Source of the DNA: Negativicutes bacterium
Lineage (GTDB): Bacteria > Bacillota > Negativicutes > Veillonellales > Veillonellaceae
Direction: 5' to 3'
DNA: 64,000 bases
Assembly (NCBI GenBank): GCA_009929605.1
Contig: SAAC01000001.1
Coordinates: forward strand, 27,304-91,303
Both the position numbers and the translations under genes were made by a program. Shown piece after piece: positions 27,381 through 36,396 of the stretch; the stretch's first letter is position 1; each line of letters starts with the position of its first letter. The notes under the pieces are model-generated. The model had not been told where the DNA came from, did no database searches, and saw only the letters and a list, made by a program, of their open reading frames with translations.

Positions 27381-28109
27381 TTAACCCTCTTTTACTATTA
27401 CCACTTGATGCTCCAAATAGTGTTGACATGCTTCCATATCAGCTAATCTAGAGTCTACTACTAAAATCCTACCACCCAAATTAGATCCATAGGGCTTAAC
27501 TTTTGTAATACGACAATACGCATCAGCAGTAGCAATATAACCAATTTGGTATTCTGGATCATCAGATATACAAATCTCAGCTATTACACCATCTGCTGAT
27601 AATGCTTTGGAGGCAAGAACAAGAGCCTCTTTATAATGATTTTTTCCTTCGTCCACCACTGTAGTATTTTCATAATCCATATTTGACAATCTAATGCCTC
27701 TCTCATGATCTGGTTCCAAACGAGAGTGTGTTGCTATATCATACATAATGGCCCCTCTCATATTCCCCGTTTTCGCCAATACATCAACGAGGTACCCTGC
27801 CAATTCAGAGGAGAAGCCTGGCAATGCACTAAGTTGTTTTGCCATTATTTTTAATCCATCCTGATAGGTATCTACGGCTATCATGTTCGTGGGTAACGCT
27901 TGAATATACTGAATGCATTTCTCTTCAATACCTTCCACCTTGATATTGATGAAAGTAGGCTTACCTTTGCTATGATTTTGTGCACGGGTGATAAGTTGTT
28001 GACTCACCTTGGGAACTGCAGCTTCATCAACAATTCGCTCTGCTCCAGATACATGAACCTCTTGTCCGCACTCCCACTTAGAGGCCCTCATTTTCACACA
28101 ATACTTCAT
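27381..28109 (-). CDS. bioW: 6-carboxyhexanoate--CoA ligase (pimeloyl-CoA synthase)
   Basis: Activates free pimelate to pimeloyl-CoA. The 242-residue protein matches BioW: MKYCVKMRASKW at the start, HVSGAERI, NHSKGKPTFINIKVE, MRGAIMYDIATHSRLE, RGIRLSNMDYE, EALVLASKAL and EICISDDPEYQIGYIA. It directly abuts the upstream membrane-protein gene (stop at 28110). BioW implies that this organism uses free pimelate rather than the BioC/BioH route, at least through this operon. Confidence 0.93.
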   Translation of the reverse strand: MKYCVKMRASKWECGQEVHVSGAERIVDEAAVPKVSQQLITRAQNHSKGKPTFINIKVEGIEEKCIQYIQALPTNMIAVDTYQDGLKIMAKQLSALPGFSSELAGYLVDVLAKTGNMRGAIMYDIATHSRLEPDHERGIRLSNMDYENTTVVDEGKNHYKEALVLASKALSADGVIAEICISDDPEYQIGYIATADAYCRITKVKPYGSNLGGRILVVDSRLADMEACQHYLEHQVVIVKEG

Positions 28110-28616
28110 CTACACCAACCCCTTTGACCATGGAGTTTCCACATATTCTAAAAATCCAGTCTTCTTCATCATTTGATATCCCTTTGTATACAAAATATAA
28201 GCTACTAACGGGGTTATCACTAGGCCTGGTAAAATTGAAATAATCAGAGGTAATACCGGTACTTGAGTCACTACACTCACTGCAAATCGAGCTGCAATGC
28301 TTCCTAAAGGACCAGAAATCAATAAGGATACTTTTCTTGTACCCAATATGACAATACACAAGCCTACAACTAAGCGAAATACAAATTGAATCAAAATTCC
28401 ATACACTGTAATGGTTCCCATTGAAAATGCAAGTATACTTGCTAATATACCGGCCAATATATACGTTCGAAATCCAAATAACATGGCAATTGTCACCGCA
28501 ATAGGCGCAGACATTTGAAATTCCGCTCCTCCCACAGGAGATGGGATTTTAAAATAACCACTAACTAATATCAAGATACCTAAGAACGCTGTCAATACTA
28601 ACTCTTTTGTTTTCAT
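28110..28616 (-). CDS. Small membrane protein, putative ECF substrate-binding (S) component for a biotin precursor
   Basis: A 168-residue protein with five or six membrane helices, starting MKTKELVLTAFLGILILVSG, with a conserved-looking polar segment KIPSPVGGAEFQMSAP between helices 1 and 2. Size and topology fit ECF transporter S components, but the sequence is not the usual BioY pattern. GAGGTG precedes the ATG at 28616. It is the first gene of the bioW-bioF operon behind a BirA-type operator, so uptake of pimelate or another biotin precursor is inferred. No ECF ATPase or T component is adjacent, which is normal for group II systems. Confidence 0.65.
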   Translation of the reverse strand: MKTKELVLTAFLGILILVSGYFKIPSPVGGAEFQMSAPIAVTIAMLFGFRTYILAGILASILAFSMGTITVYGILIQFVFRLVVGLCIVILGTRKVSLLISGPLGSIAARFAVSVVTQVPVLPLIISILPGLVITPLVAYILYTKGYQMMKKTGFLEYVETPWSKGLV

Positions 28617-28681
28617 TGTCACACCTCTATACACTTCATGGCACTATAAATCTAGCCCCATAATATCAAATCACATTTATT

Positions 28682-28713
28682 TTGACAACTACAAAATTAT
28701 AATAGGTTAACAA
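28682..28713 (-). promoter_or_regulatory. BirA-type biotin operator
   Basis: Minus strand reads TTGTTAACC, 14 bases, then AGTTGTCAA. The first half is a perfect match and the second a 6/9 match to the BirA consensus TTGTTAACC-N14-16-GGTTAACAA. The spacer contains TATAAT, a likely -10. It lies about 65 bases before the operon's first start codon. Confidence 0.75.
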
Positions 28714-28729
28714 TATAAATATAAAAATA

Positions 28730-28792
28730 CAAAAAAACTGTACACTCGTAGGAATTTAAATTTTAAAACAATCTACGCTTGTACAGCTTTTT
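28730..28792. terminator. Bidirectional terminator between the hypothetical gene and the bio operon
   Basis: Arms CTGTACACTCGTAG / CTACGCTTGTACAG (two internal mismatches) with T runs on both strands, seven T's on the minus strand. Confidence 0.7.
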
Positions 28793-28797
28793 ATGTA

Positions 28798-29109
28798 TTA
28801 TTTTGTATTCGCCCATCGTTGGTTACGACGGCATGCTATTAGACCTTCCAAAACAACCTCAAAATGAGGAAATCTCATCGTATGATCCGCATATAAATCG
28901 GGTACTACCTTATAAGAAATTGTTACTTCATGAGTATCATAGTTATAATAAACCCCATGTAAATTGCTCATCGTAGTATATCCAGTTTTCGCTTGTTCAA
29001 GCGTTGGGATAGGTTGTGTTTTTAGGTTTTCTAATAAATCGCTAAGAAATCCTTCCTTACGGCCCTGATCTGCTAGCATTTCTTCCATAAAACTATCTAA
29101 ACTATCCAT
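28798..29109 (-). CDS. Hypothetical protein
   Basis: A 103-residue soluble acidic protein starting MDSLDSFMEEMLADQGRKEG; no recognised family. The C-terminal half (HGVYYNYDTHEVTISYKVVPD, HFEVVLEGLIACR) looks like an alternating beta-strand domain. Of two tandem ATGs the second (29109) is spaced properly from AGGAG. It follows lysC by 18 bases, so it is probably cotranscribed with it, and is closed by a terminator. Confidence 0.7.
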   Translation of the reverse strand: MDSLDSFMEEMLADQGRKEGFLSDLLENLKTQPIPTLEQAKTGYTTMSNLHGVYYNYDTHEVTISYKVVPDLYADHTMRFPHFEVVLEGLIACRRNQRWANTK

Positions 29110-29127
29110 CATATCTCCTATTAATGA

Positions 29128-30357
29128 TTAGCCACGATCATCCAATAATAATTTATCATGGATAACACGAACAGCATCTTTTACCCGTTCTTCTGCCACT
29201 AAACAAGAAATACTAATTTCAGAAGTACTAATAATTTCTACATTAATGCCTTCTTGACCAAGAATATCAAACATTTGCGCCGCTACACCTGGCTGTCCAA
29301 GCATACCCGCACCAATGATGGATACTTTGGCCATTTTTTCATCAATGTTGATTTTTTCAATTTTGATAGAATTGCTTAAATTTTTCAGCACTTCACGAGC
29401 AAGCACTACATCATCTAAAGCAACTGTAAAAATCAAATCAGTTGTAGCATCATCTTTAGATCTTATGCTTTGAACAATCATATCTACATCTACATTATTT
29501 TTAGCCAATGCCTTAAATACAGTGGCAGCAGTACCCGGCTTATTTTCAACACCTACTAATGCCACTTTCGCTGTGTTAGTATCATCAGCAACACCTGTAA
29601 TTACACGTTTATTTGTTTCCACGGTATAATCCTCCCGAATAATAGTACCAGTATTGTTATTGAAAGTAGAGCGTACATGAATAGGAACATTATAACGGAA
29701 TCCCATTTCTACCGCACGGGGCTGCATAACACCAGCACCAAGACGTGCCATCTCAAGCATTTCACCATAAGTAACTTCTTCTAATTTAAAAGCACCAGAA
29801 GCAACACGTGGATCCGTAGAATATACACCATCAACATCTGTGAATATTTCACAAACGTCAGCTTTCATGGCACCCGCCAAAGCAACTGCAGTTGTATCAG
29901 AACCACCACGCCCTAATGTTGCCATATCACCATCTTCTGTGATGCCTTGGAATCCTGCAACAACTACGATATTACCATCATCTAAAGCTTCGAATACACG
30001 ATTAGGATCTACACCAAGAATACGACCTTTGCCAAATGCATCACTACTATTGATACCCGCCTGCGCACCAGTCATGGAGATTGCTTTTTGACCGCGTTCT
30101 TGGAATGCCATTGCCATCAATGCAATAGTAACTTGTTCACCTGTACTCAACAATCTATCCATTTCTCGACCATATGGTTTAGATGTTACTTGCTTTGCTA
30201 ATGCCACTAAATCATCAGTAGTGTCCCCCATTGCGGATACGACCACTACAATTTTATCGTCTGCATTACGTTCCCGTAATACACGATCTACAATGTTAAA
30301 AATCTTTACTGGTGTTGCTACAGAGCTACCACCAAATTTTTTCACGATTAAGGCCAC
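29128..30357 (-). CDS. lysC: Aspartate kinase
   Basis: First enzyme of the aspartate pathway to lysine/DAP, threonine and methionine. The 409 residues have the kinase motif VKKFGGSSVA near 5-14, LSTGEQVTIAL, GRGGSDTTAVALA, the FTDVDGVYSTDPR loop, and two C-terminal ACT domains (about 265-400, VALVGVENKPGTAATVF and VSIIGAGMLGQPGVAAQMF), which normally give feedback inhibition. The start is GTG at 30357 with GAGGG before it. Its product feeds meso-DAP for MurE. Confidence 0.96.
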   Translation of the reverse strand: MALIVKKFGGSSVATPVKIFNIVDRVLRERNADDKIVVVVSAMGDTTDDLVALAKQVTSKPYGREMDRLLSTGEQVTIALMAMAFQERGQKAISMTGAQAGINSSDAFGKGRILGVDPNRVFEALDDGNIVVVAGFQGITEDGDMATLGRGGSDTTAVALAGAMKADVCEIFTDVDGVYSTDPRVASGAFKLEEVTYGEMLEMARLGAGVMQPRAVEMGFRYNVPIHVRSTFNNNTGTIIREDYTVETNKRVITGVADDTNTAKVALVGVENKPGTAATVFKALAKNNVDVDMIVQSIRSKDDATTDLIFTVALDDVVLAREVLKNLSNSIKIEKINIDEKMAKVSIIGAGMLGQPGVAAQMFDILGQEGINVEIISTSEISISCLVAEERVKDAVRVIHDKLLLDDRG

Positions 30358-30497
30358 AATTATCCCTCATTTACTCAAAGTTACTAAAAAAGAACATGAA
30401 CATAATTTACCACAAACAACCCAGTATGTAAAGGGATTTGGAATTTTTTTCCACTACAGAAGTATATTTTTCTTTTCTAGACGGACTATTTCCCAAA

Positions 30498-30529
30498 ATA
30501 AAAAGGCCGGCATACACCGACCTTTTAAA
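30498..30529 (-). terminator. Terminator after the superoxide reductase gene
   Basis: Stem AAAAGGTCGG / CCGGCCTTTT around a 6-base loop, followed by TATTTT on the minus strand. Confidence 0.85.
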
Positions 30530-30539
30530 GTAATTACAA

Positions 30540-30935
30540 TTATGCAACTACGATAGCTTTTTCTTCAGATTCCCACAAACCGTGGATGTTGCAGTAAGAT
30601 GCAGCAATCAATTTACCGGATTGTTTGAAGGAAGTTACAACAACTGCTTCTGCTTCAGAGTATACAGGGCCTTTGTTAGCGCCTGCAGGAGATTCACCAT
30701 GTACGTTGAATTCAACAGCAGCTACTTCGTAAGGAAGTTGTGTACCTTCTGGAATGAAGTATAATTTAATCCAAGCAATATGATGTTCAGTAGTATTAGG
30801 ATGTGCAATATCTTTGCCTACAGAAACTTCAATTTTTACTTTTTCGCCAGCAGCTACTTGAGCTGGAGCTTCGATAACTGGAACGTGTTTTTCACCTTTG
30901 AAATCGCCGGATTTGATGTAATTGTTAAGTGCCAT
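30540..30935 (-). CDS. Superoxide reductase (class II, neelaredoxin type)
   Basis: Non-heme iron enzyme that reduces superoxide to peroxide without making oxygen, typical of anaerobes. The 131-residue protein has the Fe(His)4Cys ligands: His in FKGEKHVPVIE (with the conserved Glu-Lys pair), HPNTTEHHIAWIKLYF and the C-terminal SYCNIHGLW. It lacks the N-terminal desulforedoxin domain, so it is the one-iron class. GGAGGG site and a canonical promoter mark it as a single-gene unit. Confidence 0.94.
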   Translation of the reverse strand: MALNNYIKSGDFKGEKHVPVIEAPAQVAAGEKVKIEVSVGKDIAHPNTTEHHIAWIKLYFIPEGTQLPYEVAAVEFNVHGESPAGANKGPVYSEAEAVVVTSFKQSGKLIAASYCNIHGLWESEEKAIVVA

Positions 30936-31017
30936 TTGTAAACCCTCCTGAGGTTAATAAATATATGTTCTACTTAAAATAAACGTTTCTTAGAGGTCAC
31001 TTGAACCTTATGACTAT

Positions 31018-31046
31018 ATTATACAAATCCGATATAGTTCTTGCAA
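31018..31046 (-). promoter_or_regulatory. Promoter of the superoxide reductase gene
   Basis: TTGCAA (31041-31046) and a perfect TATAAT (31018-31023) on the minus strand with a 17-base spacer, about 85 bases upstream of the start codon. Confidence 0.75.
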
Positions 31047-31072
31047 GTACTTTTTCGATAACTTTAGATATA

Positions 31073-31615
31073 TTAAAACTCTATCCCTTTTACAGCTTTA
31101 ATTCCCTGTTGGTACGCGTGTTTAACTACCTTCATTTCTGTAACCGTATCAGCTAATTCAATTATTTCATCTTTTGCATATCGTCCAGTTAAAATAACAT
31201 GTAATCGTCTTGGTTTATTTTTTAGCATTGTAACTACATCATTAACATCAATTAGTTCATAATTTACGGCATTATTAATTTCATCCATAACGATTAAATC
31301 CCACTGATCAGAATTAACTTCATCAATAAGCATATGCCATGCCTCTTGGGCAGCATGTTTATGAACGGCCAAAGTTTCTGCTGTAACATCATTTTTTTTA
31401 TAATATATAAAACCTTTACCCATAGACCGAATCTCAACGGAGTCGCCTAGTAATTCCAGCCCTTTTAATTCACCATAGCCGTTCCCACTCTTAATAAATT
31501 GTAAAATTAATACCTTTAATCCTTGACCAACAGCGCGTAATACTACACCAAGAGCTGCTGTCGTTTTACCTTTGCCATTCCCGGTATTAACTAAAATCAG
31601 GCCACGATCTTCCAT
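31073..31615 (-). CDS. cobO: Cob(I)yrinic acid a,c-diamide adenosyltransferase
   Basis: Adds the 5'-deoxyadenosyl ligand to cobalt in corrinoid synthesis. The 180-residue P-loop protein has VNTGNGKGKTTAALG at 9-23, LQFIKSGNGYGEL, WDLIVMDEINNAVNYEL and LILTGR-like VILTGRYA, the CobA/CobO/BtuR family pattern. AGGAGGTG site. It lies downstream of cbiA with a hairpin between them. Confidence 0.93.
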   Translation of the reverse strand: MEDRGLILVNTGNGKGKTTAALGVVLRAVGQGLKVLILQFIKSGNGYGELKGLELLGDSVEIRSMGKGFIYYKKNDVTAETLAVHKHAAQEAWHMLIDEVNSDQWDLIVMDEINNAVNYELIDVNDVVTMLKNKPRRLHVILTGRYAKDEIIELADTVTEMKVVKHAYQQGIKAVKGIEF

Positions 31616-31662
31616 ATGGCACCTCCTACCCTTTTATATCTGTTTATATTATTAAATAAGAG

Positions 31663-31694
31663 GACCTATGTCATACAGTGGCACAACATAGGTC
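31663..31694. other. Hairpin between cbiA and cobO
   Basis: Perfect 9-bp stem GACCTATGT / ACATAGGTC with a 14-base loop. There is no proper T run, so it may be a weak attenuator or a processing site. Confidence 0.4.
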
Positions 31695-31727
31695 TATTAG
31701 ATATGTATTCATACCTATATCAATGTA

Positions 31728-33161
31728 TTATTTACTTTTTTTATATAAAATGCATCGATCAATAAAATGACGTGTCCCCTCATCAGTACCAGCAAAATTT
31801 AGATGCAAATAAGAGGCCAATACATTATCTGTAGCATAGCCACCTTCATAAGATTGTGGTTTCCGGCCCCCTTCTAGGTGAAAGGCCCATGGGAAGTTTT
31901 CAATATGAGGTTCCATAATAGAGAAATGGAATTCATGCCCTCTCAGGGATTCACCAACAGGTCCAAGCAATGTATCTCGTAATGCCGTAGCCGTTACGTA
32001 GCCTACCTTTTGTAAGGATTTTTGCATTACACAATCCGCCGGGACAAGGCCCACAGTATCATACGTTTCACCTTCAAAACCTACAATGTGCTCACATAAA
32101 TACATAAGCCCCCCACATTCAGCATAGATGGGCATTTTTTTATCATTAGCTGCTAAAATAGCCGATTTCATAGCCGTATTATCAGCTAATTGTTGAAGGA
32201 ACATTTCCGGAAATCCACCACCAAATACAAGTCCATCTACATCTGGTAATGAACTATCTTTTAATGGACTAAAATAGACTAATTCTGCCCCTTGTTCTTC
32301 TAAGGCGGCTAAACTAGCCGGGTAATAGAAGGAAAAAGCCTCATCATAGGCTACACCGATTTTAGGTTTCCCCAGAGCTTCATCCCTAGCCATACCATCC
32401 ACTGGACTATCTACTCTAGCTGTAGAATTATTTGTTACATCCACTATTGTATGTCCGTCTAATTCAATAGCTGATGCACTGCTAGCAATATCATGTAATT
32501 CATCCAAATTCACCATGCTATGCACGGCCTCACGAATAGCATCAATAGCCGTTGTAGGATCAAATTCAGTAACTGGTGTTAATCCTAAATGACGTTCTGG
32601 AGAACCCATACGGTCATCACGATGGATGGCACCAATAACAGGAACACCGATTTTAGCCATGCCTTCACGAACCATACGTTCATGATTGGCAGAGCCTAAA
32701 CGATTTAAAATAACCCCACCAAAATTCACTTGTGGATCATATTCTCTGAACCCTAGTGCTATAGCAGCAGCGCTTTCACCCATAGCCTTGCAATCGATAA
32801 CAAGAATAACAGGCGCGTTCAATTGTTTCGCAATCTCAGCCGTGCTACTAACCCCTTCACGACCACCATCATAGAGCCCCATAACCCCCTCTACAATAGC
32901 CATATCTGCATTTTCACACATGCGTGCGAAGAAAGGGTTCATTTTATGCGGTGGCACCAACCACGTATCTAAATTATAACTGTCACGGCCCGATGCAATT
33001 TTATGAAAGCCCGGATCAATATAATCCGGGCCTACTTTAAAGGATTGCACTGCGAGACCGCGCTCACGATAAGCTGCCAATAGGCCAGCTACTATTGTTG
33101 TCTTACCGACACCAGAATTAGTGCCCGCAATAACAACGCGTGGAATCTGTACAGTGTTCAT
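31728..33161 (-). CDS. cbiA: Cobyrinic acid a,c-diamide synthase
   Basis: Glutamine-dependent amidation of carboxylates a and c. The 477-residue protein has the ATP loop IAGTNSGVGKTTIVAGLL at the N-terminus, KVGPDYIDPGFH, VEGVMGLYDGG, and a C-terminal class I glutaminase-like domain with FGGGFPEMFLQQL, the nucleophile Cys in YAECGGLMYL and GHEFHFS. AAGAGGT places the start at ATG 33161. It is part of the first corrin block, separate from the cbiD-C cluster. Confidence 0.95.
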   Translation of the reverse strand: MNTVQIPRVVIAGTNSGVGKTTIVAGLLAAYRERGLAVQSFKVGPDYIDPGFHKIASGRDSYNLDTWLVPPHKMNPFFARMCENADMAIVEGVMGLYDGGREGVSSTAEIAKQLNAPVILVIDCKAMGESAAAIALGFREYDPQVNFGGVILNRLGSANHERMVREGMAKIGVPVIGAIHRDDRMGSPERHLGLTPVTEFDPTTAIDAIREAVHSMVNLDELHDIASSASAIELDGHTIVDVTNNSTARVDSPVDGMARDEALGKPKIGVAYDEAFSFYYPASLAALEEQGAELVYFSPLKDSSLPDVDGLVFGGGFPEMFLQQLADNTAMKSAILAANDKKMPIYAECGGLMYLCEHIVGFEGETYDTVGLVPADCVMQKSLQKVGYVTATALRDTLLGPVGESLRGHEFHFSIMEPHIENFPWAFHLEGGRKPQSYEGGYATDNVLASYLHLNFAGTDEGTRHFIDRCILYKKSK

Positions 33162-33241
33162 ATATTCTACCTCTTTGTTAATATTATTGCATTCATGCTG
33201 CACTAGCCATCAAAAAAAATAGTAGTCAGATTTCCATGCAA

Positions 33242-33961
33242 TTACCAAATGCATTCGCGATCTTTACGCTTTGCCAAAATAGTAGATAAATAATTTAATT
33301 TTGTATCAGATGGCATATTATCCAAGCCTCTGAACACCTCTTCATCAGGAAGACCAACACGGCTAATCATCACTGCGTCATCTGCCATATCATGTTTTTT
33401 CAATGTTTCTTGCACTTCATCAAAGTTTTTATATACTTTCATGATAACAGCATCATCGGCAACGGCAAGAACTGCATCAATTTTTTCTTTTGGTGCCGTA
33501 GCAGGCACGATAGCCAATACTTCTTCTTTTTCTACAATCGGGTACCCCAAGTGAGAGCCAATAGCACAGAATGCTGGCACACCAGGAATTGTTTCGATAT
33601 CGTATCCCGTATTTTCGATGAGTCGATATACATACATGTAAGTACTGTAGAACATTGGATCCCCTAATGTTAGGAACACAACGTTTTTACCTTCTTCAAG
33701 GTAGGAAACAATGATATTTTTAGCTTCAATCCAAGCATCACTCAAGGTTTCTGCATGGAATACCATTGGGAATACTACAGGAACGATTTCAGTATGATCT
33801 TGAATGTATGGTTGCGCAATATTCAATGCTACAGAACCATCTTTCTTTTCAGTTTTAGGTGTGATAATGATGTCTGCTTCACCCACGAGACGTGCAGCTT
33901 TCACCGTCATTAATTCAGAATCCCCAGGACCTACTCCAATGCCGTATAATTTACCTTTCAT
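33242..33961 (-). CDS. cbiL: Cobalt-precorrin-2 C20-methyltransferase
   Basis: SAM-dependent methyltransferase of the anaerobic corrin pathway. The 239 residues show the uroporphyrinogen-methylase fold: YGIGVGPGDSELMTVKA at the start, the FLTLGDPMFYSTYMYV loop with the CbiL/CobI signature, TIPGVPAFCAIGSHLG and AVIMKVYKN. The ribosome site is weak. It lies between cbiK and cbiA, which fits acting right after cobalt insertion. Confidence 0.93.
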   Translation of the reverse strand: MKGKLYGIGVGPGDSELMTVKAARLVGEADIIITPKTEKKDGSVALNIAQPYIQDHTEIVPVVFPMVFHAETLSDAWIEAKNIIVSYLEEGKNVVFLTLGDPMFYSTYMYVYRLIENTGYDIETIPGVPAFCAIGSHLGYPIVEKEEVLAIVPATAPKEKIDAVLAVADDAVIMKVYKNFDEVQETLKKHDMADDAVMISRVGLPDEEVFRGLDNMPSDTKLNYLSTILAKRKDRECIW

Positions 33962-34143
33962 GTATCTGTATGTATGACACCCCTGTCATACTACTCCTTT
34001 CAATATAACCTTTTATATAAATGAAAGTACTATGCAACCTGCACCACAGTACACTATAAAACCTATTTTACATGACCCTATCCATAGATACAGTAATGTA
34101 ATTAATATATTATATTAATTTATCTAGTAATAACAACACAAAG

Positions 34144-34998
34144 TTATTTAATAGTAGGAATAGCTGGTCTATGTTTAGAACGTTTCCCATACTTATCATC
34201 AATCAAATCCTGTACATGTTGAGCAAACAAAGCTTGTACAGATTTGTATTCCCCCAGCCCTTGACGCATAGCCTCTACTTCATAGCCGGCCCCGCGTAAT
34301 TCATTAATAACACTATCCTCCTCATCTCCAAAGAGATCATTTTGTGCATGATCCCCCATAACGAGTAACAGTGGATGTATGTAAATTTTATTAGGTCGCT
34401 TCCCATCAAGCCATTCCCAAGGTATCGCAACATCCTCTACGTACGGATAATTCTCCAAAACACCTACACGTACATTCGTATGCCCCAATCGGATCAATTG
34501 AAACTGTAAATTACCATATGAGGAATTACCAGAGCTCAATCCACCATGCCCTACGAGCAACAAACCATCATCTTTCGAAATATTTAGTGGTTCAATACAT
34601 TCCTTAATAAAGATTTCATAATCGTTTGGATGTTCTTCTTGCCCCATGTAATATACTAGAGGTCGACCAACGCGTAATGTTTTAAGTTGACCAGCCCCTT
34701 CATAAGATAAAATATTATTTTTTAATTTATCGAACTCTTCGCCACCAGTAAAATGCAATGGTTGTACATAAATATGTTCATAACCAGCTTCAATGAGTTG
34801 TTCCAAGGTACCTTCCTCTGTAGGAATTGTCACACCTTGTTCACGTAAGCGTTTTACAATAATACGCGAAGAAAACGCCAATGATACATCATAAGATGGG
34901 AATTGTTGTTGAATATATGCAACAACAGAGTCGATATTATGTTGTCTTGCCTCTGCCACTGTGGTGCCAAATGCTACAACCAATATAGCTTGCTTCAT
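34144..34998 (-). CDS. cbiK: Sirohydrochlorin cobaltochelatase CbiK (cytosolic)
   Basis: Inserts cobalt into sirohydrochlorin. The 284-residue class II chelatase has AILVVAFGTTVAEAR, YVQPLHFTGGEEFDKLKNN with the conserved Glu, the catalytic His in LLLVGHGGLSSGNS, and the second His in LLVMGDHAQNDLFGDEEDS. There is no signal peptide. It is the metal-competent cytosolic member of three CbiK-family proteins here. AGGAG site. The upstream region carries a Fur-like box and a perfect palindrome. Confidence 0.92.
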   Translation of the reverse strand: MKQAILVVAFGTTVAEARQHNIDSVVAYIQQQFPSYDVSLAFSSRIIVKRLREQGVTIPTEEGTLEQLIEAGYEHIYVQPLHFTGGEEFDKLKNNILSYEGAGQLKTLRVGRPLVYYMGQEEHPNDYEIFIKECIEPLNISKDDGLLLVGHGGLSSGNSSYGNLQFQLIRLGHTNVRVGVLENYPYVEDVAIPWEWLDGKRPNKIYIHPLLLVMGDHAQNDLFGDEEDSVINELRGAGYEVEAMRQGLGEYKSVQALFAQHVQDLIDDKYGKRSKHRPAIPTIK

Positions 34999-35081
34999 AT
35001 ATATCTCCTAAAAATAACGATAAGTTCACAAAACGCTACGTAAATAATCATACCATATTATAAGCGTTATGCGTATACTAA

Positions 35082-35116
35082 TGATAACTTTTATGAAAGT
35101 ATGAAAGATTTTCATA
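35082..35116. promoter_or_regulatory. Fur-like box and adjacent palindrome upstream of cbiK
   Basis: TGATAACTTTTATGA (35082-35096) matches 12 of the 14 informative positions of the Fur 7-1-7 motif. A perfect 7-3-7 palindrome TATGAAA / TTTCATA follows at 35100-35116. Sequence match only. The rest of 34999-35308 holds a terminator and nothing else I recognise. Confidence 0.45.
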
Positions 35117-35170
35117 AAACTACAGTCAAATGATAGTGGTAACATCTATTTACTTGAAATTATTATGTAT

Positions 35171-35217
35171 AAAACAAAAGCTCTTTCTCCCGTTTTACAG
35201 GAATAAAGAGCTTTTAT
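35171..35217 (-). terminator. Terminator after the CbiK-like gene
   Basis: Arms AAAAGCTCTTT / AAAGAGCTTTT with inner pairing (TCCC / GGGA region), followed by GTTTT on the minus strand. Confidence 0.65.
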
Positions 35218-35308
35218 AAACCATATATGATATAGACGTTAACATACACTGGAGATATTTACCTATTTATAACTATATAGATTCGAAAGTATCTATTGGA
35301 TTTTATGT

Positions 35309-36214
35309 TTAAGAAATCATACCTTGTAAACCCATACCACCGTCACGAGTCTCCATAACTCTATTATTTGATGTTCTCATAGATTCTTTGTTGGATATAC
35401 GTTTACGATCAGATAATCGAATAGCTTGACCTAGATGTTTTAAAAACAAGTTTTGAATATATGGATTTTCACCTAAACCTTCATTCCAAATAGATACAGA
35501 ATAACCTGCCTCAGCTAACAAAGCATAAATAGAATCAGATCGATCCCCGCCTAGATAATCCATTAAATGGGCTGAACCGATCAATGCCAATGGTACTACC
35601 AAAATATCTTTATGACCAATTTGATTCACTAATTGCAACGCTTGTTTAAATGTAGGAAAACCATTTGTTGTAAATACGGCTACATTAGAACCTATGCCAT
35701 ACATAGCTTTCAATTGCAATGTACTAAATTCCAACTGGTTTTGACCATTGGCCATTAATAATACTGTTTTATTTAAAGCTTTTGTATTCACATGACGTAA
35801 TATGCTTTCAATAGTCGCTTCATAATCATCAGCATAATTTTTAACACCTAAAGACGTTAGCAAAGGTTTACCTACATTAATTTGAGTAAATCGAAACTCA
35901 CGACTATGAACATATTTCATGACTTGCTTGCGCAATTGTTGGTAGCATTGATCTGCCACCAATGTAATTGGTTGAATATAAACCTCATCCACCTGTAATG
36001 CTTCTAATTCTTTCAATGCTTGTGGTAAGGATAAAATCTTTTCATCATATTTTTCATTCCACTTTTCCACTAATGCATCTAACAAGAATACTCTACGCAC
36101 AAAGGCATCACCATATACGTTACGAACAGCGGACTCTATAGAGCCAATAGATTTTTCTACAGCATCTTGATACACCGACCCAAAAGATGCGATGATAATT
36201 CCTTTTTTAGACAT
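35309..36214 (-). CDS. Divergent CbiK-family protein lacking a catalytic His
   Basis: A 301-residue cytosolic protein with the class II chelatase outline (GIIIASFGSVYQDAVEKSI, VDEVYIQPITLVAD, LGENPYIQNLFLKHL). Compared with the two good CbiK proteins beside it, the catalytic HG motif reads LLMANGQNQ (His to Asn) and the GGEEFD segment reads ADQCYQ; only the second His survives, in IGSAHLMDYLGGD. It also has a 35-residue basic C-terminal tail. It is probably not a normal cobaltochelatase; binding or delivery of a tetrapyrrole or metal is possible. GGAGG site; its own terminator. Confidence 0.8.
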   Translation of the reverse strand: MSKKGIIIASFGSVYQDAVEKSIGSIESAVRNVYGDAFVRRVFLLDALVEKWNEKYDEKILSLPQALKELEALQVDEVYIQPITLVADQCYQQLRKQVMKYVHSREFRFTQINVGKPLLTSLGVKNYADDYEATIESILRHVNTKALNKTVLLMANGQNQLEFSTLQLKAMYGIGSNVAVFTTNGFPTFKQALQLVNQIGHKDILVVPLALIGSAHLMDYLGGDRSDSIYALLAEAGYSVSIWNEGLGENPYIQNLFLKHLGQAIRLSDRKRISNKESMRTSNNRVMETRDGGMGLQGMIS

Positions 36215-36338
36215 ATATAACCTCCATACAAAATGACTTCATTTACGTCACAACAACTGCGTTTAACAATTAGTATGCCTCAAAATTACAACATATGATT
36301 TTCTTGACTAATTCATTTATGTACGCGTTGTTATTAAA

Positions 36339-36353
36339 TGAAAACTATTATCA
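36339..36353. promoter_or_regulatory. Fur-like box 1 between the CbiK paralogues
   Basis: TGAAAACTATTATCA, read on the other strand as TGATAATAGTTTTCA, matches 12 of 14 informative positions of the Fur motif TGATAAT-N-ATTATCA. It lies between two divergent genes. Confidence 0.5.
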
Positions 36354-36396
36354 ACTACTATAGGATTATATTACATTATTTTTTAATGATGGTCAA

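Noticed and set aside
31655..31700. Cobalamin riboswitch between cbiA and cobO because of a GCCACTG string
   Set aside because: The string lies in the loop of a simple hairpin; none of the other conserved B12-box elements or long-range pairings are present, and it lies after, not before, cbiA.
33962..34143. Cobalamin riboswitch in the gaps of the first corrin block
   Set aside because: I found no recognisable conserved core in 33962-34143, 34999-35308 or 36215-36649.
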